Below are positions 1-10,559 of a stretch of DNA of 64,000 nt, piece by piece. This DNA is from Plasmodiophora brassicae (taxonomy: Eukaryota > Endomyxa: Phytomyxea > Phytomyxea > Plasmodiophorida), in the NCBI GenBank assembly GCA_036867785.1, contig CP145424.1, positions 1 to 64,000 on the forward strand, in the 5' to 3' direction. Every line of letters begins with the position of its first letter. Within the stretch, counting starts at the first letter, position 1. The translations under genes and the position numbers were made by a program. The notes under the pieces were generated by a model, which saw only the letters and a list, made by a program, of their open reading frames with translations, was not told the DNA's origin and searched no databases.

Positions 1-391
1 GCCCCTAAAAAACCCTAAAAAAACCCTAAAAAACCCTAAAACCCTAAAACCCTAAAAAACCCTAAAAAACCCTAAAAACCCTAAAAAACCCTAAAACCCT
101 AAAACCCTAAAACCCTAAAACCCTAAAACCCTAAAACCCTAAAACCCTAAAACCCTAAAACCCTAAAACCCTAAAACCCTAAAACCCTAAAACCCTAAAA
201 CCCTAAAACCCTAAAACCCTAAAACCCTAAAACCCTAAAACCCTAAAACCCTAAAACCCTAAAACCCTAAAACCCTAAAACCCCCTAAAAACCCTAAAAA
301 CCCTAAAAAACCCTAAACCCTAAAAAACCCTAAAACCCTAAAAACCCTAAAACCCTAAAACCCTAAAACCCCTAAAAAACCCTAAAAAACC
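1..391. repeat. Telomeric repeat array (CCCTAAAA / TTTTAGGG)
   Basis: Tandem CCCTAAAA units fill this stretch, reading C-rich 5' to 3' as expected at a left chromosome end. The central part (about 90-280) is nearly pure CCCTAAAA. The outer and inner edges carry variants with three to six A residues. The array stops abruptly at about 391-400, where coding-like sequence begins. TTTTAGGG repeats are known from some green algae and other protists. The repeat excludes the TTAGGG type usual in fungi and animals. Confidence 0.97.
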
Positions 392-399
392 CAAACCCT

Positions 400-3300
400 A
401 AGGACGACCGCACAATAGAATACCTGGAGCGTATCAGGGATGCACACGAAGCCGCTGAGCGTGACGAAGTCGGTGATGATTGCGAGGATCCGGTGGGAGA
501 CTCCGAGTGCGATGACCCTGACCCAGGCGACGCAATCGGGGACGACGTCGAAACTGATTCTGACTCTTCGTATTCGATGGATGACGGCGACGTCCCTGAC
601 CCCAGCAATGTCGACGGAAGCGATGACGAACGCATCGACCCCTCCGTAGACCACCTCGTCCGCCAGTCGACGCCGCCCTGTGCTAGTGCACCAGCAATGG
701 ATCTGTCCACGTTTGAGGTCATACACCTCGACGAATTCGCCGGCGAACGCTTCTGGGATGTCTTCGGATCCCCCAGGAAAGAGGCCTTCTGCGGCCGGTT
801 CCGCTTCGATCTGGCGGATGAGGCGCGTCGCGCCTCAGACGCTCACGGGGGTCGCCCGCGATTGCGGCCGGTGTTTGACGTCGACTCTTTGCAAGCAATC
901 ACGACTTCGATCGGGACCTGGCTGCAGCACTTTCCTGTGCACGAAGCCAAATCGTTTGCCTTCCTGCACATGATGCAGAGGTACGGGAACTACCGTGCAC
1001 GTCAGTCGGATACGGGAAGCTCGGTACACGATCTGCGTGTGCAGCGAGACGACGAGAAGGCGTCGCGGTCAGTGGCGCAGTTGCCGCGATTCCTGTTGGG
1101 TCAGGTTGACTGCCATCCCATGGCAAATGTCTCGATCTTCTTAATCGCTGCCGCACCCCGTTGGACGCATCGTTCCCTCAAGCAGCACTGCTCCAGGGCG
1201 GTTTCCGCTGCGTTCAGTGCCTGCCAAGCAGATCTGCCGGACGAGATCAACGACTACCTTAACCAGTTTGGGGCCCACCGCCGCCCCGTGGTTATGCCAC
1301 CTTCGTCCGCCCGCGCTGTCCTGGAGGCTCTTGAGGATGAGCTTGACGGCTCCATCATGGTGTTGATGCAAGCGCTAGGTGTGCGCTCGTTGATGAAAAT
1401 GACGTGTGTCGCCGACGTTCTCGAGGTGCGCCGCTACTTGCGAACGTTCTGGCCGTCAACGTTAATGGACTGCGCGCGCTTCGACATCGGGTCCAACGTG
1501 TCGGCCGAACCCTTCCCCGACAACACAGCCGTTGCCGTCTGCCGCGACTACTCAGCGCTGCGAGATCTGGACGTCGGCTGTGGCATCGCGCCACGCAAGA
1601 GCTCGTACTATCCGGTCGGGGAGGTCGCCGGGTTCGGTGGATGCAAGTCACGTTGCAGTTCCGTTATGGCATCCGCGCGCTCGTGCTACAACGCGACCGT
1701 GTCGCAGCGCACGCGGGATCGTGGGCGCGTTCTGGTGGACCCCGTCCGCTTTGCCCACATCGGTACCCTGAACGCGGCCGTCCGCGCTACGTTCGAGAAG
1801 GGCAAGGTCCGGAAGTCGATCGCTGGGTTGCCCGCCGCGCTTAGGAAGTACGGCCCGGTCAAGAAGGAAGACGTAAAGCGGGCGTTGAATCCGGTGAGGG
1901 ACGCGATGCGGAAGCGTATCCGATTCTGTCGCCAGATGGCCGCCGAACGCGTTCCTGTCGTGCACCGCGTTGAGTACGTCGCTAACCTGACCATGCGCCA
2001 TGCGTGCTTCAACAGCATGTGGCAGGAGGCCGATGGGTTCAACGACGATGCCACGTTCCTGCTGCTGGACGCGGAAGCCGTCTGGGCACATCTCCGGCGG
2101 AAACTAGAGCAGTATGTCGTGTTCCCTCGCAAGATGTACCGCGCGATGTTTCGCCGGCTGGAGCGCGGTCGCCGGTCTCCTTTCGTGTCCAACATCGATC
2201 GGCGGTCGCTGAACGCGCTGCAGATCTTCGAAGACTGTTTCAATGCGGTTTTTGACGGCTCGTCCATCAACCCAGGTCGGTTCTACCACCGGGCCACGCC
2301 GGACAGCAATGTCGGGCCGTGGCTGTCGAACGGGTCGCCTCTCGACTACGTGTCTTCGTCTCTGCAGTTTGGCCGCTTCTTCGTCGACGACACGTACATG
2401 GATCCGCTTGCCCTGGTCATCAACAAGGGCGAGTTTATGAATTTCATTCAGAGCCTCGACTACGTCGACATGATGTCGACAGTCCTGCGGATCTCCGTCA
2501 GAGGAAACCGGCATGCGCTCCACTACCTGGTCCAGTCGTGGTTCCTGGTCATCTCATCAGGGCTGAGCTCAATGCTGACGCCGGACGCCATTGCTCTGAA
2601 CCTTCTGCAGACTGAAGCTGCGTATACGTACGATCAGTTGGCGAAGAGGAAGATTTTGGCGCCCGGGGTATGGCATGCTCTGGATCGACCGGACCTGGAC
2701 CAGGAGCACGATTACCTGTTCGCGGGTTTCATGCGGTCGCTGGACGCCCTGTACCGCCTGGGCAGGCGTGGATCGACGCTCGATCCGTCGCTGTCGTCGC
2801 TGCCAACCGTTAGTTTTTCCAACTGGATCGCAACGAATTGGATGTCGCCGGGCGTCGAACGGTTGCCACACCGGGCCCTGTGGCGCGACGTGATGTCCAT
2901 CATACCCGAATCACGATACGACGATTACAACGTGACGAAAGCGTTGGTGGAGCGCGTCAAGAGAACCAGGGACCGTCAGGGACGTGATGGCATCCACGTG
3001 ACGCTGTTGCTCCGCTGGTCGGGACGCGTCATCCATCCGTTCGTCGCCCTGGTCGACCCGCCTCCTGACGAAATCACCGATGAGTATGTGTCCGATCTGA
3101 TGGGGTCTGCGACCAAGACCGTCGCTCAGCGTCGAGCGATGCGTGCTCGCCCCGATGGACGCTGGGCGCCGTCGTCGCGTTTTCTGGCCGTATTGGCGCA
3201 CGTCGTCATGATTGTCCCGCCATTGCATGATCGATCGGCTGTGGTGCGTCTGCCAGCGTCGTCTGACCCGATGACTCTGAGCACGTTGCCGCTGGCACCA

Positions 3301-4185
3301 CGGTCAGTCACGCTGTTTGATGCGTGCAAGAGTTGGCGCGACGTACCCCTCCCGTCGGCAAACCAGGGGAGCAAGAAGCGGCACTGGCTATGGGAGGCGC
3401 TGGCCCTCATCCAGGGCGTCCTGCACTCGTCGCCGGACGCGCGGGGCGCCTGCACCAAGATCGACTGGGGCTCGTTCCTGGCCGACCCGCACAACGGCCT
3501 GCTAGTCCAGGCAGCGGGCGTCGACGCGGTCGTGCATTTGTCCAAGGGCCACAGGACAATGTCGACGCAGGTGCACGCCGCTGTCAAGGGCGTCAAGGAC
3601 AGGTGGCCGTCTCCCGTCGACCTGTCGACTTGGTCGACGGCGGAAAAAATCCTGATTCTCGTGTATCACGCACGCGCGCTGGGCCCCGGCGTGCTGACGT
3701 ATGTCGGCGCCGGTCGAAACGACGCCGTTCGTGACCCCGCTGAGCATGTCCTCGTCGTCGACGACTTACTGGAGATGTTCGGCGCTGCACGCATCGATTG
3801 GCGCCCCTACAAGCACGCTCTCGCGCTGATCGGCGCTGTGGGGCGCACGCTCGTCGAGATCGGCCTGAGCTCGAGGCACGCACATGCCTATTTCGTCAAC
3901 GCCTTCGAGCTGGTGATCCTGGACTCACGACCAAGGCCGATGGCAGAGGCGACGTCGTCGAGGTTTCGCGGCATCGTCGACGATATGGTGGGCGCGTACG
4001 TCGCCGCCATTCGCCAGCGCCGGGGGAACCGAGCCGACCAGGCTGACGAGGCCGTTGACGACGACGCTGCTGCCGACGGCGATGGACCTACGCGTCGAAC
4101 GAGGAGCAGTCGACGCGCCGTTACCCTGCAGAGCCGCGCAGCAGTCAAACGCAGGCGAATCGTTCGTCGCTGGCTGCTTTGCTGA
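400..4185 (+). CDS. Large subtelomeric protein of unknown function, probably 5'-truncated at the telomere
   Basis: One uninterrupted frame of about 1,260 codons runs from the telomere junction to a TGA at 4183-4185. There is no ATG before the telomeric repeats. The frame is coding-like from about 400 (for example IEYLERIRDAHEAAER), crosses a GTG at 493, and meets its first ATG only at 577. I infer that the original 5' end has been lost, although a start at 577 is possible. The N-terminal 80 residues are very acidic (Asp/Glu/Ser). The body is a mixed globular sequence with a Cys-rich patch (GGCKSRCSSVMASARSC). The C-terminus is basic and nuclear-signal-like (KRRRIVRRW). I recognise no domain. 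It sits upstream of a protease-like gene on the same strand. Base composition matches host genes, which suggests a recently functional gene family member. Confidence 0.7.
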   Translation, partial: KDDRTIEYLERIRDAHEAAERDEVGDDCEDPVGDSECDDPDPGDAIGDDVETDSDSSYSMDDGDVPDPSNVDGSDDERIDPSVDHLVRQSTPPCASAPAMDLSTFEVIHLDEFAGERFWDVFGSPRKEAFCGRFRFDLADEARRASDAHGGRPRLRPVFDVDSLQAITTSIGTWLQHFPVHEAKSFAFLHMMQRYGNYRARQSDTGSSVHDLRVQRDDEKASRSVAQLPRFLLGQVDCHPMANVSIFLIAAAPRWTHRSLKQHCSRAVSAAFSACQADLPDEINDYLNQFGAHRRPVVMPPSSARAVLEALEDELDGSIMVLMQALGVRSLMKMTCVADVLEVRRYLRTFWPSTLMDCARFDIGSNVSAEPFPDNTAVAVCRDYSALRDLDVGCGIAPRKSSYYPVGEVAGFGGCKSRCSSVMASARSCYNATVSQRTRDRGRVLVDPVRFAHIGTLNAAVRATFEKGKVRKSIAGLPAALRKYGPVKKEDVKRALNPVRDAMRKRIRFCRQMAAERVPVVHRVEYVANLTMRHACFNSMWQEADGFNDDATFLLLDAEAVWAHLRRKLEQYVVFPRKMYRAMFRRLERGRRSPFVSNIDRRSLNALQIFEDCFNAVFDGSSINPGRFYHRATPDSNVGPWLSNGSPLDYVSSSLQFGRFFVDDTYMDPLALVINKGEFMNFIQSLDYVDMMSTVLRISVRGNRHALHYLVQSWFLVISSGLSSMLTPDAIALNLLQTEAAYTYDQLAKRKILAPGVWHALDRPDLDQEHDYLFAGFMRSLDALYRLGRRGSTLDPSLSSLPTVSFSNWIATNWMSPGVERLPHRALWRDVMSIIPESRYDDYNVTKALVERVKRTRDRQGRDGIHVTLLLRWSGRVIHPFVALVDPPPDEITDEYVSDLMGSATKTVAQRRAMRARPDGRWAPSSRFLAVLAHVVMIVPPLHDRSAVVRLPASSDPMTLSTLPLAPRSVTLFDACKSWRDVPLPSANQGSKKRHWLWEALALIQGVLHSSPDARGACTKIDWGSFLADPHNGLLVQAAGVDAVVHLSKGHRTMSTQVHAAVKGVKDRWPSPVDLSTWSTAEKILILVYHARALGPGVLTYVGAGRNDAVRDPAEHVLVVDDLLEMFGAARIDWRPYKHALALIGAVGRTLVEIGLSSRHAHAYFVNAFELVILDSRPRPMAEATSSRFRGIVDDMVGAYVAAIRQRRGNRADQADEAVDDDAAADGDGPTRRTRSSRRAVTLQSRAAVKRRRIVRRWLLC

Positions 4186-4240
4186 TCACGGATTACTGTA
4201 CTGACTGCGTTCCCAACAGGCCGCTGCAGACGCCCTCTCG

Positions 4241-4540
4241 ATGTCCAGCTCGGAAGACGACAGCGATGACTCGTCAAGGGACACCAGCGAGCTGTGCCAG
4301 TCGACGTCGCGCGAAAGCCAGGTTGACAGCGTTGGACGCCGTTTGCAGACTGACGATGGATGTGTGCCACAGAAGAAACGAAGCCATCAGGGTGCGAAGC
4401 GCCGAAAGTTGTGTGGCACGACGACACGCCCTGTGGTCAGTTGCTATATTGTGATGCCAGCGGGATGTAGACTGAACTGGCGGAACGTTGCAGAGGCCTC
4501 TGCCGGTTACGTCGACGACTGTGATCAAGGACCCTCCTAA
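4241..4540 (+). CDS. Small Ser/Asp-rich frame with a nuclear-localisation-like segment
   Basis: This 99-codon frame begins 55 nt after the large subtelomeric gene. It starts MSSSEDDSDDSSRD, an acidic serine run typical of casein-kinase-2-type sites. It then carries a basic cluster (KKRSHQGAKRRK) that resembles a bipartite nuclear signal. No domain is recognised. It may be the first exon of the ubiquitin-protease-like gene downstream, because that gene lacks an ATG in its own long frame and plausible acceptors lie between them. It could equally be a separate small protein or a chance frame. Confidence 0.35.
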   Translation: MSSSEDDSDDSSRDTSELCQSTSRESQVDSVGRRLQTDDGCVPQKKRSHQGAKRRKLCGTTTRPVVSCYIVMPAGCRLNWRNVAEASAGYVDDCDQGPS

Positions 4541-4871
4541 CACGCGCACCATGCCGCCTGCTTCGGTTGGCATTCCTTGTACCCCGCCTCGACTGCGTTA
4601 CTGACCGTCCGCCTGCTGTAGGCACAGACTGGACATGCGAACCGCCGTTTCACAGCGCCAAAACTGGTTCGAAACTGACATCGCCGGTACTCAGGCGAAG
4701 ATAACATCTAACACGCTCGCATTGACCATAGGCACCCGAACGTACACCTGGCGGACGTGCGAGCCGGCCCGCCCAAGGCGTCAACCGCGAACCGGTGAAA
4801 GAAGAACAAAGTCCTTCACAGGTGTGGTATACTGCATAATTGTCATAGTCGGCGCTGAAATTGACATTTAG

Positions 4872-5915
4872 GAGCGTGACGCTGGGTCGTTACTGCCAGC
4901 GGGCATATCGAACAATGATGCGGCAGGCGTTTGCCGATCTATTTGCTACGCGATTGCACCGGTGCAGATCTTGCGGTCATTGCCGGGCTGGGAACGTGTC
5001 TCCGGCCCCGCGCCCTGGATTGACCTGTACAATAAGGTCATGAACCCTCGTCTGGATCTGAACGCGGCGTCCGACATCCTGGTTGACCTCATCAAGGCCA
5101 TCAGCGACGCTGACCGGGCGACGAGGTCGTTCGATCCCGGGCAACAGCACGATGCCGACGACTTCGCGCTGGAGCTGCTGCAGCAGATGCAGGCGTACGA
5201 GGTTGTCGGGGCCCTAGGTCATCCGATCGAAAGAGCGATCATTGGCTTTGTCGAGCATGTCGTCGACGCGTGCAAGACCTGCGGCCATGTCACTAGGCGT
5301 CCGCCCTGCGAGCTCCCGGTTGTTATGCTGGGTGGTTCGCACGGCCGAACGTCCCTCGCCGACGCGTTACTCCTAGAGCACACTACGACGATCGCCAGGA
5401 GGTGCACTGCTGAACGGCCGTGCAATCGCGGGCAGGACGTGGAGCACCGAAGCACGACGGTTCGTCAGTTGAAGGGCAAGGTCGAGGAAGGCCAAGTGAT
5501 GCTGGTGCGGCAGGATCCCATCGAAATCGTCCAGGAGCCAGGTCTCGATGGTCAGACCATCAGTATGGCGCGGCGCAAGACAGCGGTGGTACGTGCCGGC
5601 CCGACAACGATGATGGATGGAAACCTGGGCATATCTGATTTCTTCTTTGAGCAGGATGTGGTGCCACAGGCGGTCTTCCAAGTTGGAGATGCGTATTTCC
5701 AGTTGGTCGGCCTTGTCGACCACTGGGGTAATGCCCACGTCGCTGGACACGACGAAGGCCATTACGTGTCCTGGGTGAAGCAGGCACGTGGTGGCTGGGC
5801 GTTCTGCGACACCAGTCGCGTGCAAGGGTATTCCGACGCGCACGTCGCCGACTTGCTCAGCAAGCGGGTCTACCGACTCCTGTTCTACAGGTGCTTCGCA
5901 CTGCGAAGGCAATAA
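4872..5915 (+). CDS. Ubiquitin-specific-protease-like (peptidase C19) gene, 3' exon(s)
   Basis: The frame opens after a TTTAG acceptor-like site at 4867-4871 and ends with TAA at 5915. It carries the three C19 landmarks in order. The Cys box is degenerate (GVCRSICYAIAPVQ) but keeps the Cys-to-Gln spacing of the family. A QxDA box follows (GQQHDADDFALELL). The His box is HDEGHYVSWVKQ, followed by WAFCDTSRV, which supplies the expected Asp. A CxxC pair (CKTCGH) is a possible zinc-knuckle remnant. The likely role is removing ubiquitin or a ubiquitin-like modifier, by family knowledge. No ATG lies in the frame before the Cys box, so an upstream exon is required. An exon ending EPVKEEQSPSQ just before a GTGTGG donor at about 4820 is a good candidate. 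A broken paralogue lies 3 kb downstream. Confidence 0.65.
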   Translation, partial: ERDAGSLLPAGISNNDAAGVCRSICYAIAPVQILRSLPGWERVSGPAPWIDLYNKVMNPRLDLNAASDILVDLIKAISDADRATRSFDPGQQHDADDFALELLQQMQAYEVVGALGHPIERAIIGFVEHVVDACKTCGHVTRRPPCELPVVMLGGSHGRTSLADALLLEHTTTIARRCTAERPCNRGQDVEHRSTTVRQLKGKVEEGQVMLVRQDPIEIVQEPGLDGQTISMARRKTAVVRAGPTTMMDGNLGISDFFFEQDVVPQAVFQVGDAYFQLVGLVDHWGNAHVAGHDEGHYVSWVKQARGGWAFCDTSRVQGYSDAHVADLLSKRVYRLLFYRCFALRRQ

Positions 5916-6189
5916 AGCTTGTCCATCGTCGAGTTCATCTGCCTGGCCATGCAGTAGAAAGAATGGTGGAACATATGATCCGTAAAAGACGTTGTATTCG
6001 TTTGCGTTGTTGAGAAGTTGTACCTCACGCCTTCTTGCCAGGCCGCACGCTGCAGTACAACTCAGGGATAATGAAGTAGGACCGCTCTGACACGTACTGA
6101 ACCGCGTTTGCTTGGAGTCGAGCGCAATCACCTGCCTCACGTGCATGCTGCGACACCCGAAACGCCTGCATCGCTCGTCTGGTCTGACC
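5916..6189. other. Subtelomeric intergenic sequence, no gene seen
   Basis: This stretch follows the protease-like stop codon. I see only short, unconserved frames on both strands and no clear repeat match to the copies downstream. Confidence 0.5.
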
Positions 6190-7080
6190 TGCCATGCTTG
6201 ACACGCATGCAGGGACGACGTCGGCGCTGTCGACCGCCGGCCACTTCAGCAAAGGATGCCGTCCGGCGCCGCCTGACGCCAGGACGACCTGCAGGGCCGG
6301 CGTTCGCGCGTGTCGACCTAATCTGCTTGTAGTGATCTGGGTGAGGCGATACGCCGGCGGCGGGTGGTCGACGGCAGATAGGCGTGCGCATGTCGATCAA
6401 CGGCAACGGACACTGGGCGCCACCTGCCTGCTGGAAGACCTGCAGGGCAGGCAGGTGCCGCTCGACAGGCCGACGGGGACATCGGCGAGAAGACCTTTGG
6501 TTGCTCGGTCCGCCATCAACGCATGGTGCACGACAGCGGCGCGCGCGACCGATTGCAACGATCGGCGAACGTCCAGCGCGCCGCCTCAGCTGAGGAGCAT
6601 GCCGGCGCGATGCTGGACCAGCCCCGCCAAGACACGATGACAGCTACCCGGCAGGTGCTCATGCTGGACGGACGACGGCAGGCGACAGCCAGCAGGTGCG
6701 TCCTGTCCAGCGTGTTAGAGGGCCTGCACGCCTGTGCATCAGACGACGACACGTACCAGTGCTGCAACTGCAGGGCGTTCACACAGACAGATCGGGCACG
6801 CCGGCAGGCGTCCAGCAGGACGCGATATGGTCGTCGTGAGTCCATTGGGCCGTGCTGCCCATCTGCGGCGACGTCGCAGCGGGTGCAGGCACGGCAGACA
6901 GGCGCGTCAGGGTGTCGGCGTCCTGCGACGTGCGAGGCTGAACACAACAGCATATCCGGCGGGCGTGGACGACGATGCAGTAGGCGGCGTTGGCGACCGG
7001 CAGCGTCGTCGAGTAGTCAGTCGCGGGCGACGCCCACCATGGAGTCGGCGCCTGCTTCACGTTGAGAGGACTCCACGTCT
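6190..7080. repeat. Subtelomeric repeat, copy I (segments R1 and R3)
   Basis: The segment at about 6265-6520 (CTGACGCCAGGA, then GGCGATACGCCGGC, then GGCAACGGACACTGGGCGCC) is a diverged match to 9225-9460 and 10700-10960. The segment at about 6820-7065 (GCAGTAGGCGGCGTTGGCGA, then GGAGTCGGCGCCTGCTTCAC) matches 7490-7715 and 12060-12275. Similarity is patchy with many indels, so the family is old. Frames here are short and do not match between copies, which argues against coding function. Confidence 0.6.
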
Positions 7081-7379
7081 GTGCCGTATACCGCCCTCCA
7101 ACGGGCATGCGCATCGCGACCTCGTGTAGGAGGCGTCGGAGGACGGCGCACGCTCCATGGTGTATAGCGCATCCGCCCAGGCGACCGCACGCCGCACCGC
7201 CGCACGCCACCGGGGCCGCCAGCAAAAAACAACGCGGCTGTTTTTGGGAGGTCTCAGGAGTTTTTTGCGTAACCAAGACAAGGGATACACCTGTCATATC
7301 ATCCTTTACCATCAACGGTGACACTGATTTCGGCAGGATTTGTCAGGATACCAGGCCGGATGTCAGCAGAAACAACAGG

Positions 7380-7720
7380 TTAATGGGCCAACACGTCGCA
7401 GAAGAGCAGGTTCATCGGCAGGACGACTGCTTGCTGCAGGTGCTGATTCTGGCCTGACGACGGCAGGCGTGTCAGTAGACGCCCTGCATGACGTGTTGCG
7501 ATCGTAGGGAATCAATTGGCCCGTGCAGTTGGATGTCGGGGGGCGACGTCGGCGCGGACGGAGGCAGGGCAGGGAGGCGCGACAGGGCGTCGACGACAAG
7601 GGATGTCGAATACACAGGGTCATCGGCCGGCAGTGTTGACGTCGTCGGGTCGTCAGTCGCCCCGACGACGCCCGCCACGGAGTCGGCGGCTGCCTTGACG
7701 TTGACTGGCGCCCACCTTCA
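7380..7720. repeat. Subtelomeric repeat, copy II (segment R3)
   Basis: This is a diverged copy of the R3 segment. It shares CATTGGGCC- or ATTGGCCC-type starts, a GACGTCGGCGCGGACG core and the ending CGGAGTCGGCGGCTGCCTTG with copies at about 6820 and 12060. No gene is supported within it. Confidence 0.5.
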
Positions 7721-8076
7721 ATCGATGGGTGTGTCTACGCCCATCGTACTTGTCCTGGGGATAGCATCGAACACAGACGTATATCGCCATCCATCCGCAT
7801 ACACACCATAAACACAAGCGACAGTAACCCGACCGATGTCGTGCCCTGCAACAGAACTGGACGCGGTCTGCGGCACGCTCGATACACATCAGCAGAATAG
7901 AATCCGACATTCTCTGTTATGCCGACGTTCGCCGGCCGCACACGGCCCGAATTGTCTGGCTGACGTCCGAGTTTGCCAGACAGTGTACATATACAGGGGC
8001 CACTCGCGAACGTGATCCTGCACGATTTCGATTCTCCCACTGGTTCCGAAGCGGAGTTTGCCTGGTCCATTTTGGA

Positions 8077-8093
8077 CCCCCCCCCCCCCCCCC
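8077..8093. repeat. Homopolymer of 17 C residues
   Basis: An uninterrupted C run lies just before the broken protease copy. Length in such runs is error-prone in any assembly, so the exact count should not be trusted. Confidence 0.8.
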
Positions 8094-8129
8094 AAATCAT
8101 TCCCTAAAGGTATCGGACACCGTGTTCAC

Positions 8130-9026
8130 ACCGTCAACTCAACCAGGTGATGAACCCCCGCCTGGATGCGAACGTGGCGTCGTACGCGCTCGTTGAGCTC
8201 ATCAGCAGCCTGGGCAACGCCGACCGGGCGACACGGTCGTTTCCTGCCGGACATCAGCACGACGCAGACGACTTCGTCCTGGAACTGCTATCGCAGATGG
8301 AGGCGTATGTATGGTCGGCGCTGATGGACAGCCGATTGTTGGCAGTCTCGTCGAGTTCGTCGAACACGTGGTTGATACGTGTGCCACCTGCGGCCATGCC
8401 TCGTCGCGCCCGCCTTGTCAGCAGCCCGTCGTCATGCTGCAGGGCTGCCACCGGCGAGTCAAACTCTCAACGGTTCTGGTCGGGGAGCAGTCGGAGACGA
8501 TCACCAGGAGGTGCACCTCCAACGTTCCCTGCCAACCTGGTCACGATGTCGAGCACCGGTCGACAACGTTCCGCCACATGGCCAGGAGTCCAACGCCGGG
8601 GTCACTGTTGATTGTTCGGCAGGATCCGATGGAGATCGTCCAGCAACCCGGCCCTGACGGAGCGCAGATCAGCATGGCGCGTCGTAGGACCACGGTGGTA
8701 GGTGCAGGACATCAAGCGATGATGATGGGTGGATCTCTTGGATGTCTGATATCTCCTGTGGGCAGGACGTGGTGCCAGAAGTGACGTTTCAGACTGGCAG
8801 AGCGTACTTCGATCTCGTTGGCCTGGTCGATTACCAGGGTAGTGACACCCAATTGGCTGGGCACGATGAAGGGCATTATATATCCTGGGTCAAGCAACCC
8901 GGTGGTTCCTGGGTCTTCTGCGACACCAATCGCCTAGTGCGGTATGGAGAGTCCCAAGTGGCTAGCCTGCTCCACAAGCGCGTCTACAGGCTGCTCTTCT
9001 ACAGATGCAATGGTATCCGTTCATAA
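8130..9026 (+). pseudogene. Broken second copy of the ubiquitin-specific-protease-like gene
   Basis: Three consecutive reading frames in this stretch translate to successive parts of the same protein as the gene at 4872-5915. The matched landmarks are NPRLDAN, HQHDADDFVLELL, the CATCGH pair, a shared block around VRQDPMEIVQ, and the C-terminal AGHDEGHYISWVKQ / FCDTNRLV / KRVYRLLFYRC. The frame changes at least twice, so it cannot encode the full enzyme. The Cys-box exon is not visible. The C-terminal third, including the His box, is still open and well conserved. That suggests recent loss of function, gene conversion, or (less likely) tiny introns at the frame changes. Confidence 0.75.
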
Positions 9027-9149
9027 ACTTGTATTTGTAACTTAACACACGGGACGGGTCTGTTTGAGGTGCAGCATCGAGAGCGTCGATGGTCGATTGT
9101 AAGGGTAGGCATTGCTTGGCCTAACCAGGCATGGCAACGTCATGGGATG

Positions 9150-10210
9150 GGTTTCATATGCGTCGACATGAAGGGACGGGCGCAACGTCGATGAACACGC
9201 TGGGGACGGACGGCGTCCCGCCCTGCTCTGGTCGGCACCAGCTGACGCCAGGAAGCCATGCATGGCCGGTGTACACGCGTGACAACTGGTTCTGCCTGTA
9301 TTGAACGGTCCTGGTTGCCGCGATACGCCGGCCGGGATGGTGGCGATCGTCATCAGATAGCAGGCGTTCGCGTGGCGGCCGGTAGAAATGGACGTTGGGC
9401 AACCAGCAGCGTAGGCATGCGCAGCTGGGCTTGCGGACGGTGGCGCTGGCGGCGCCCTTGCTCGCTGTGGCCGACATGGAATGACGGGTTTATGGCAGGG
9501 ACGCGAACGACCAACCGCAGCGATCGACAGGGGGTAGGCGTCGCCTCAGGCGTGGGACCAGGTGGTCGCAAGCCTGACGATGCGGTACAGCTACGGCTGC
9601 CGTCTCCTGTCCATCACATGTCAGAGGTCATGGTCGCTGGTCATACGCGCTACGGCGTACCTGTTCTGGATATACTTCATCCAGAGGTACTGAGCGCGTT
9701 GACACACCAGCAGCAGGTTGCATTGCCTTCCCCGGGGATGCGTTTTACACGTGCCGATATGGTCGGCGGCGACGTCGGCGTGGACGTGTCGTCGGGGATT
9801 CGCGACATGCGATAGCCCCAGGTGTGGAGCAGGTGGCCGCAACGCTGGCAACGCCCGCCATACGGATGCAGTCTCCTGTTCATCACATGTCTGAGCCCAT
9901 GGCCGCCTGTCATACACGATACGACTTACCTGTTCTGGATATAGTAGATCCAGAGATACTGTGCGGCAGCAGGATGCGTTGCCTTCGTAGGGGACGCCTT
10001 GGCCCTTGCCGATCGGGTCGGCGGAGATGTCGGCGGGGACGCAAGCAGGACGGGAAGGCACGGCATGTCGACGGGGACCCGCGATGTGCGACGGCGAAGA
10101 ACACCCGTTGAACCGTGTACGGCGATGTAGTGGACGACGTTGGCAGCGTAGCCGGGTCGTCGACGACCACGCAGCTAGTACGGAGTGGGGCGCCCTGCTG
10201 GACTTTCGCC
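9150..10210. repeat. Subtelomeric repeat, copy III (R1-R2-R2-R3)
   Basis: R1 is at about 9225-9460. R2 is at 9603-9790 and again at 9875-10045: both begin near TTCATCACATGTC or CCATCACATGTC, pass through CCTGTTCTGGATATA, and reach GGTCGGCGG. R3 is at about 10050-10210 (TGTACGGCGATGTAGTGGAC). The tandem R2 pair is the clearest evidence for local duplication. Many short frames exist on both strands, but none is conserved between copies. Confidence 0.65.
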
Positions 10211-10559
10211 GAGGCCAGCGTCCATTGGAAAACCATGTACCGACACGGAACTCGATCAGTACGTACGATCTCGCCTCGTTTAATGTCGAGTAAGTACCCT
10301 CCGATCACATTACGTCACGTCCTTGAAAGGGCAACGTCTGACAACGGGGGCGGGGACATTGCACTGTGCTGGTCTCTCTGTCAACAATGGTGACAATCCA
10401 GGGCACTCCACGACAGAGGTCGACAGTCAATGCCGCTGGCATCCATTGCAGTACGTAATCTGGCAGCGGGACGTCGTCGTGGCATGTCGATTCATCTGAG
10501 ACGTTCGACTCGGCCCGTGGGCGCATCTAGGCACGTGTGTGCAGAAGTGGGCGCCACGA

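Noticed and set aside
493-495. GTG as the start codon of the large subtelomeric protein
   Set aside because: Nuclear genes rarely start at GTG, and the same frame is coding-like both before and after it. Truncation by the telomere, or a start at the ATG at 577, is more likely.
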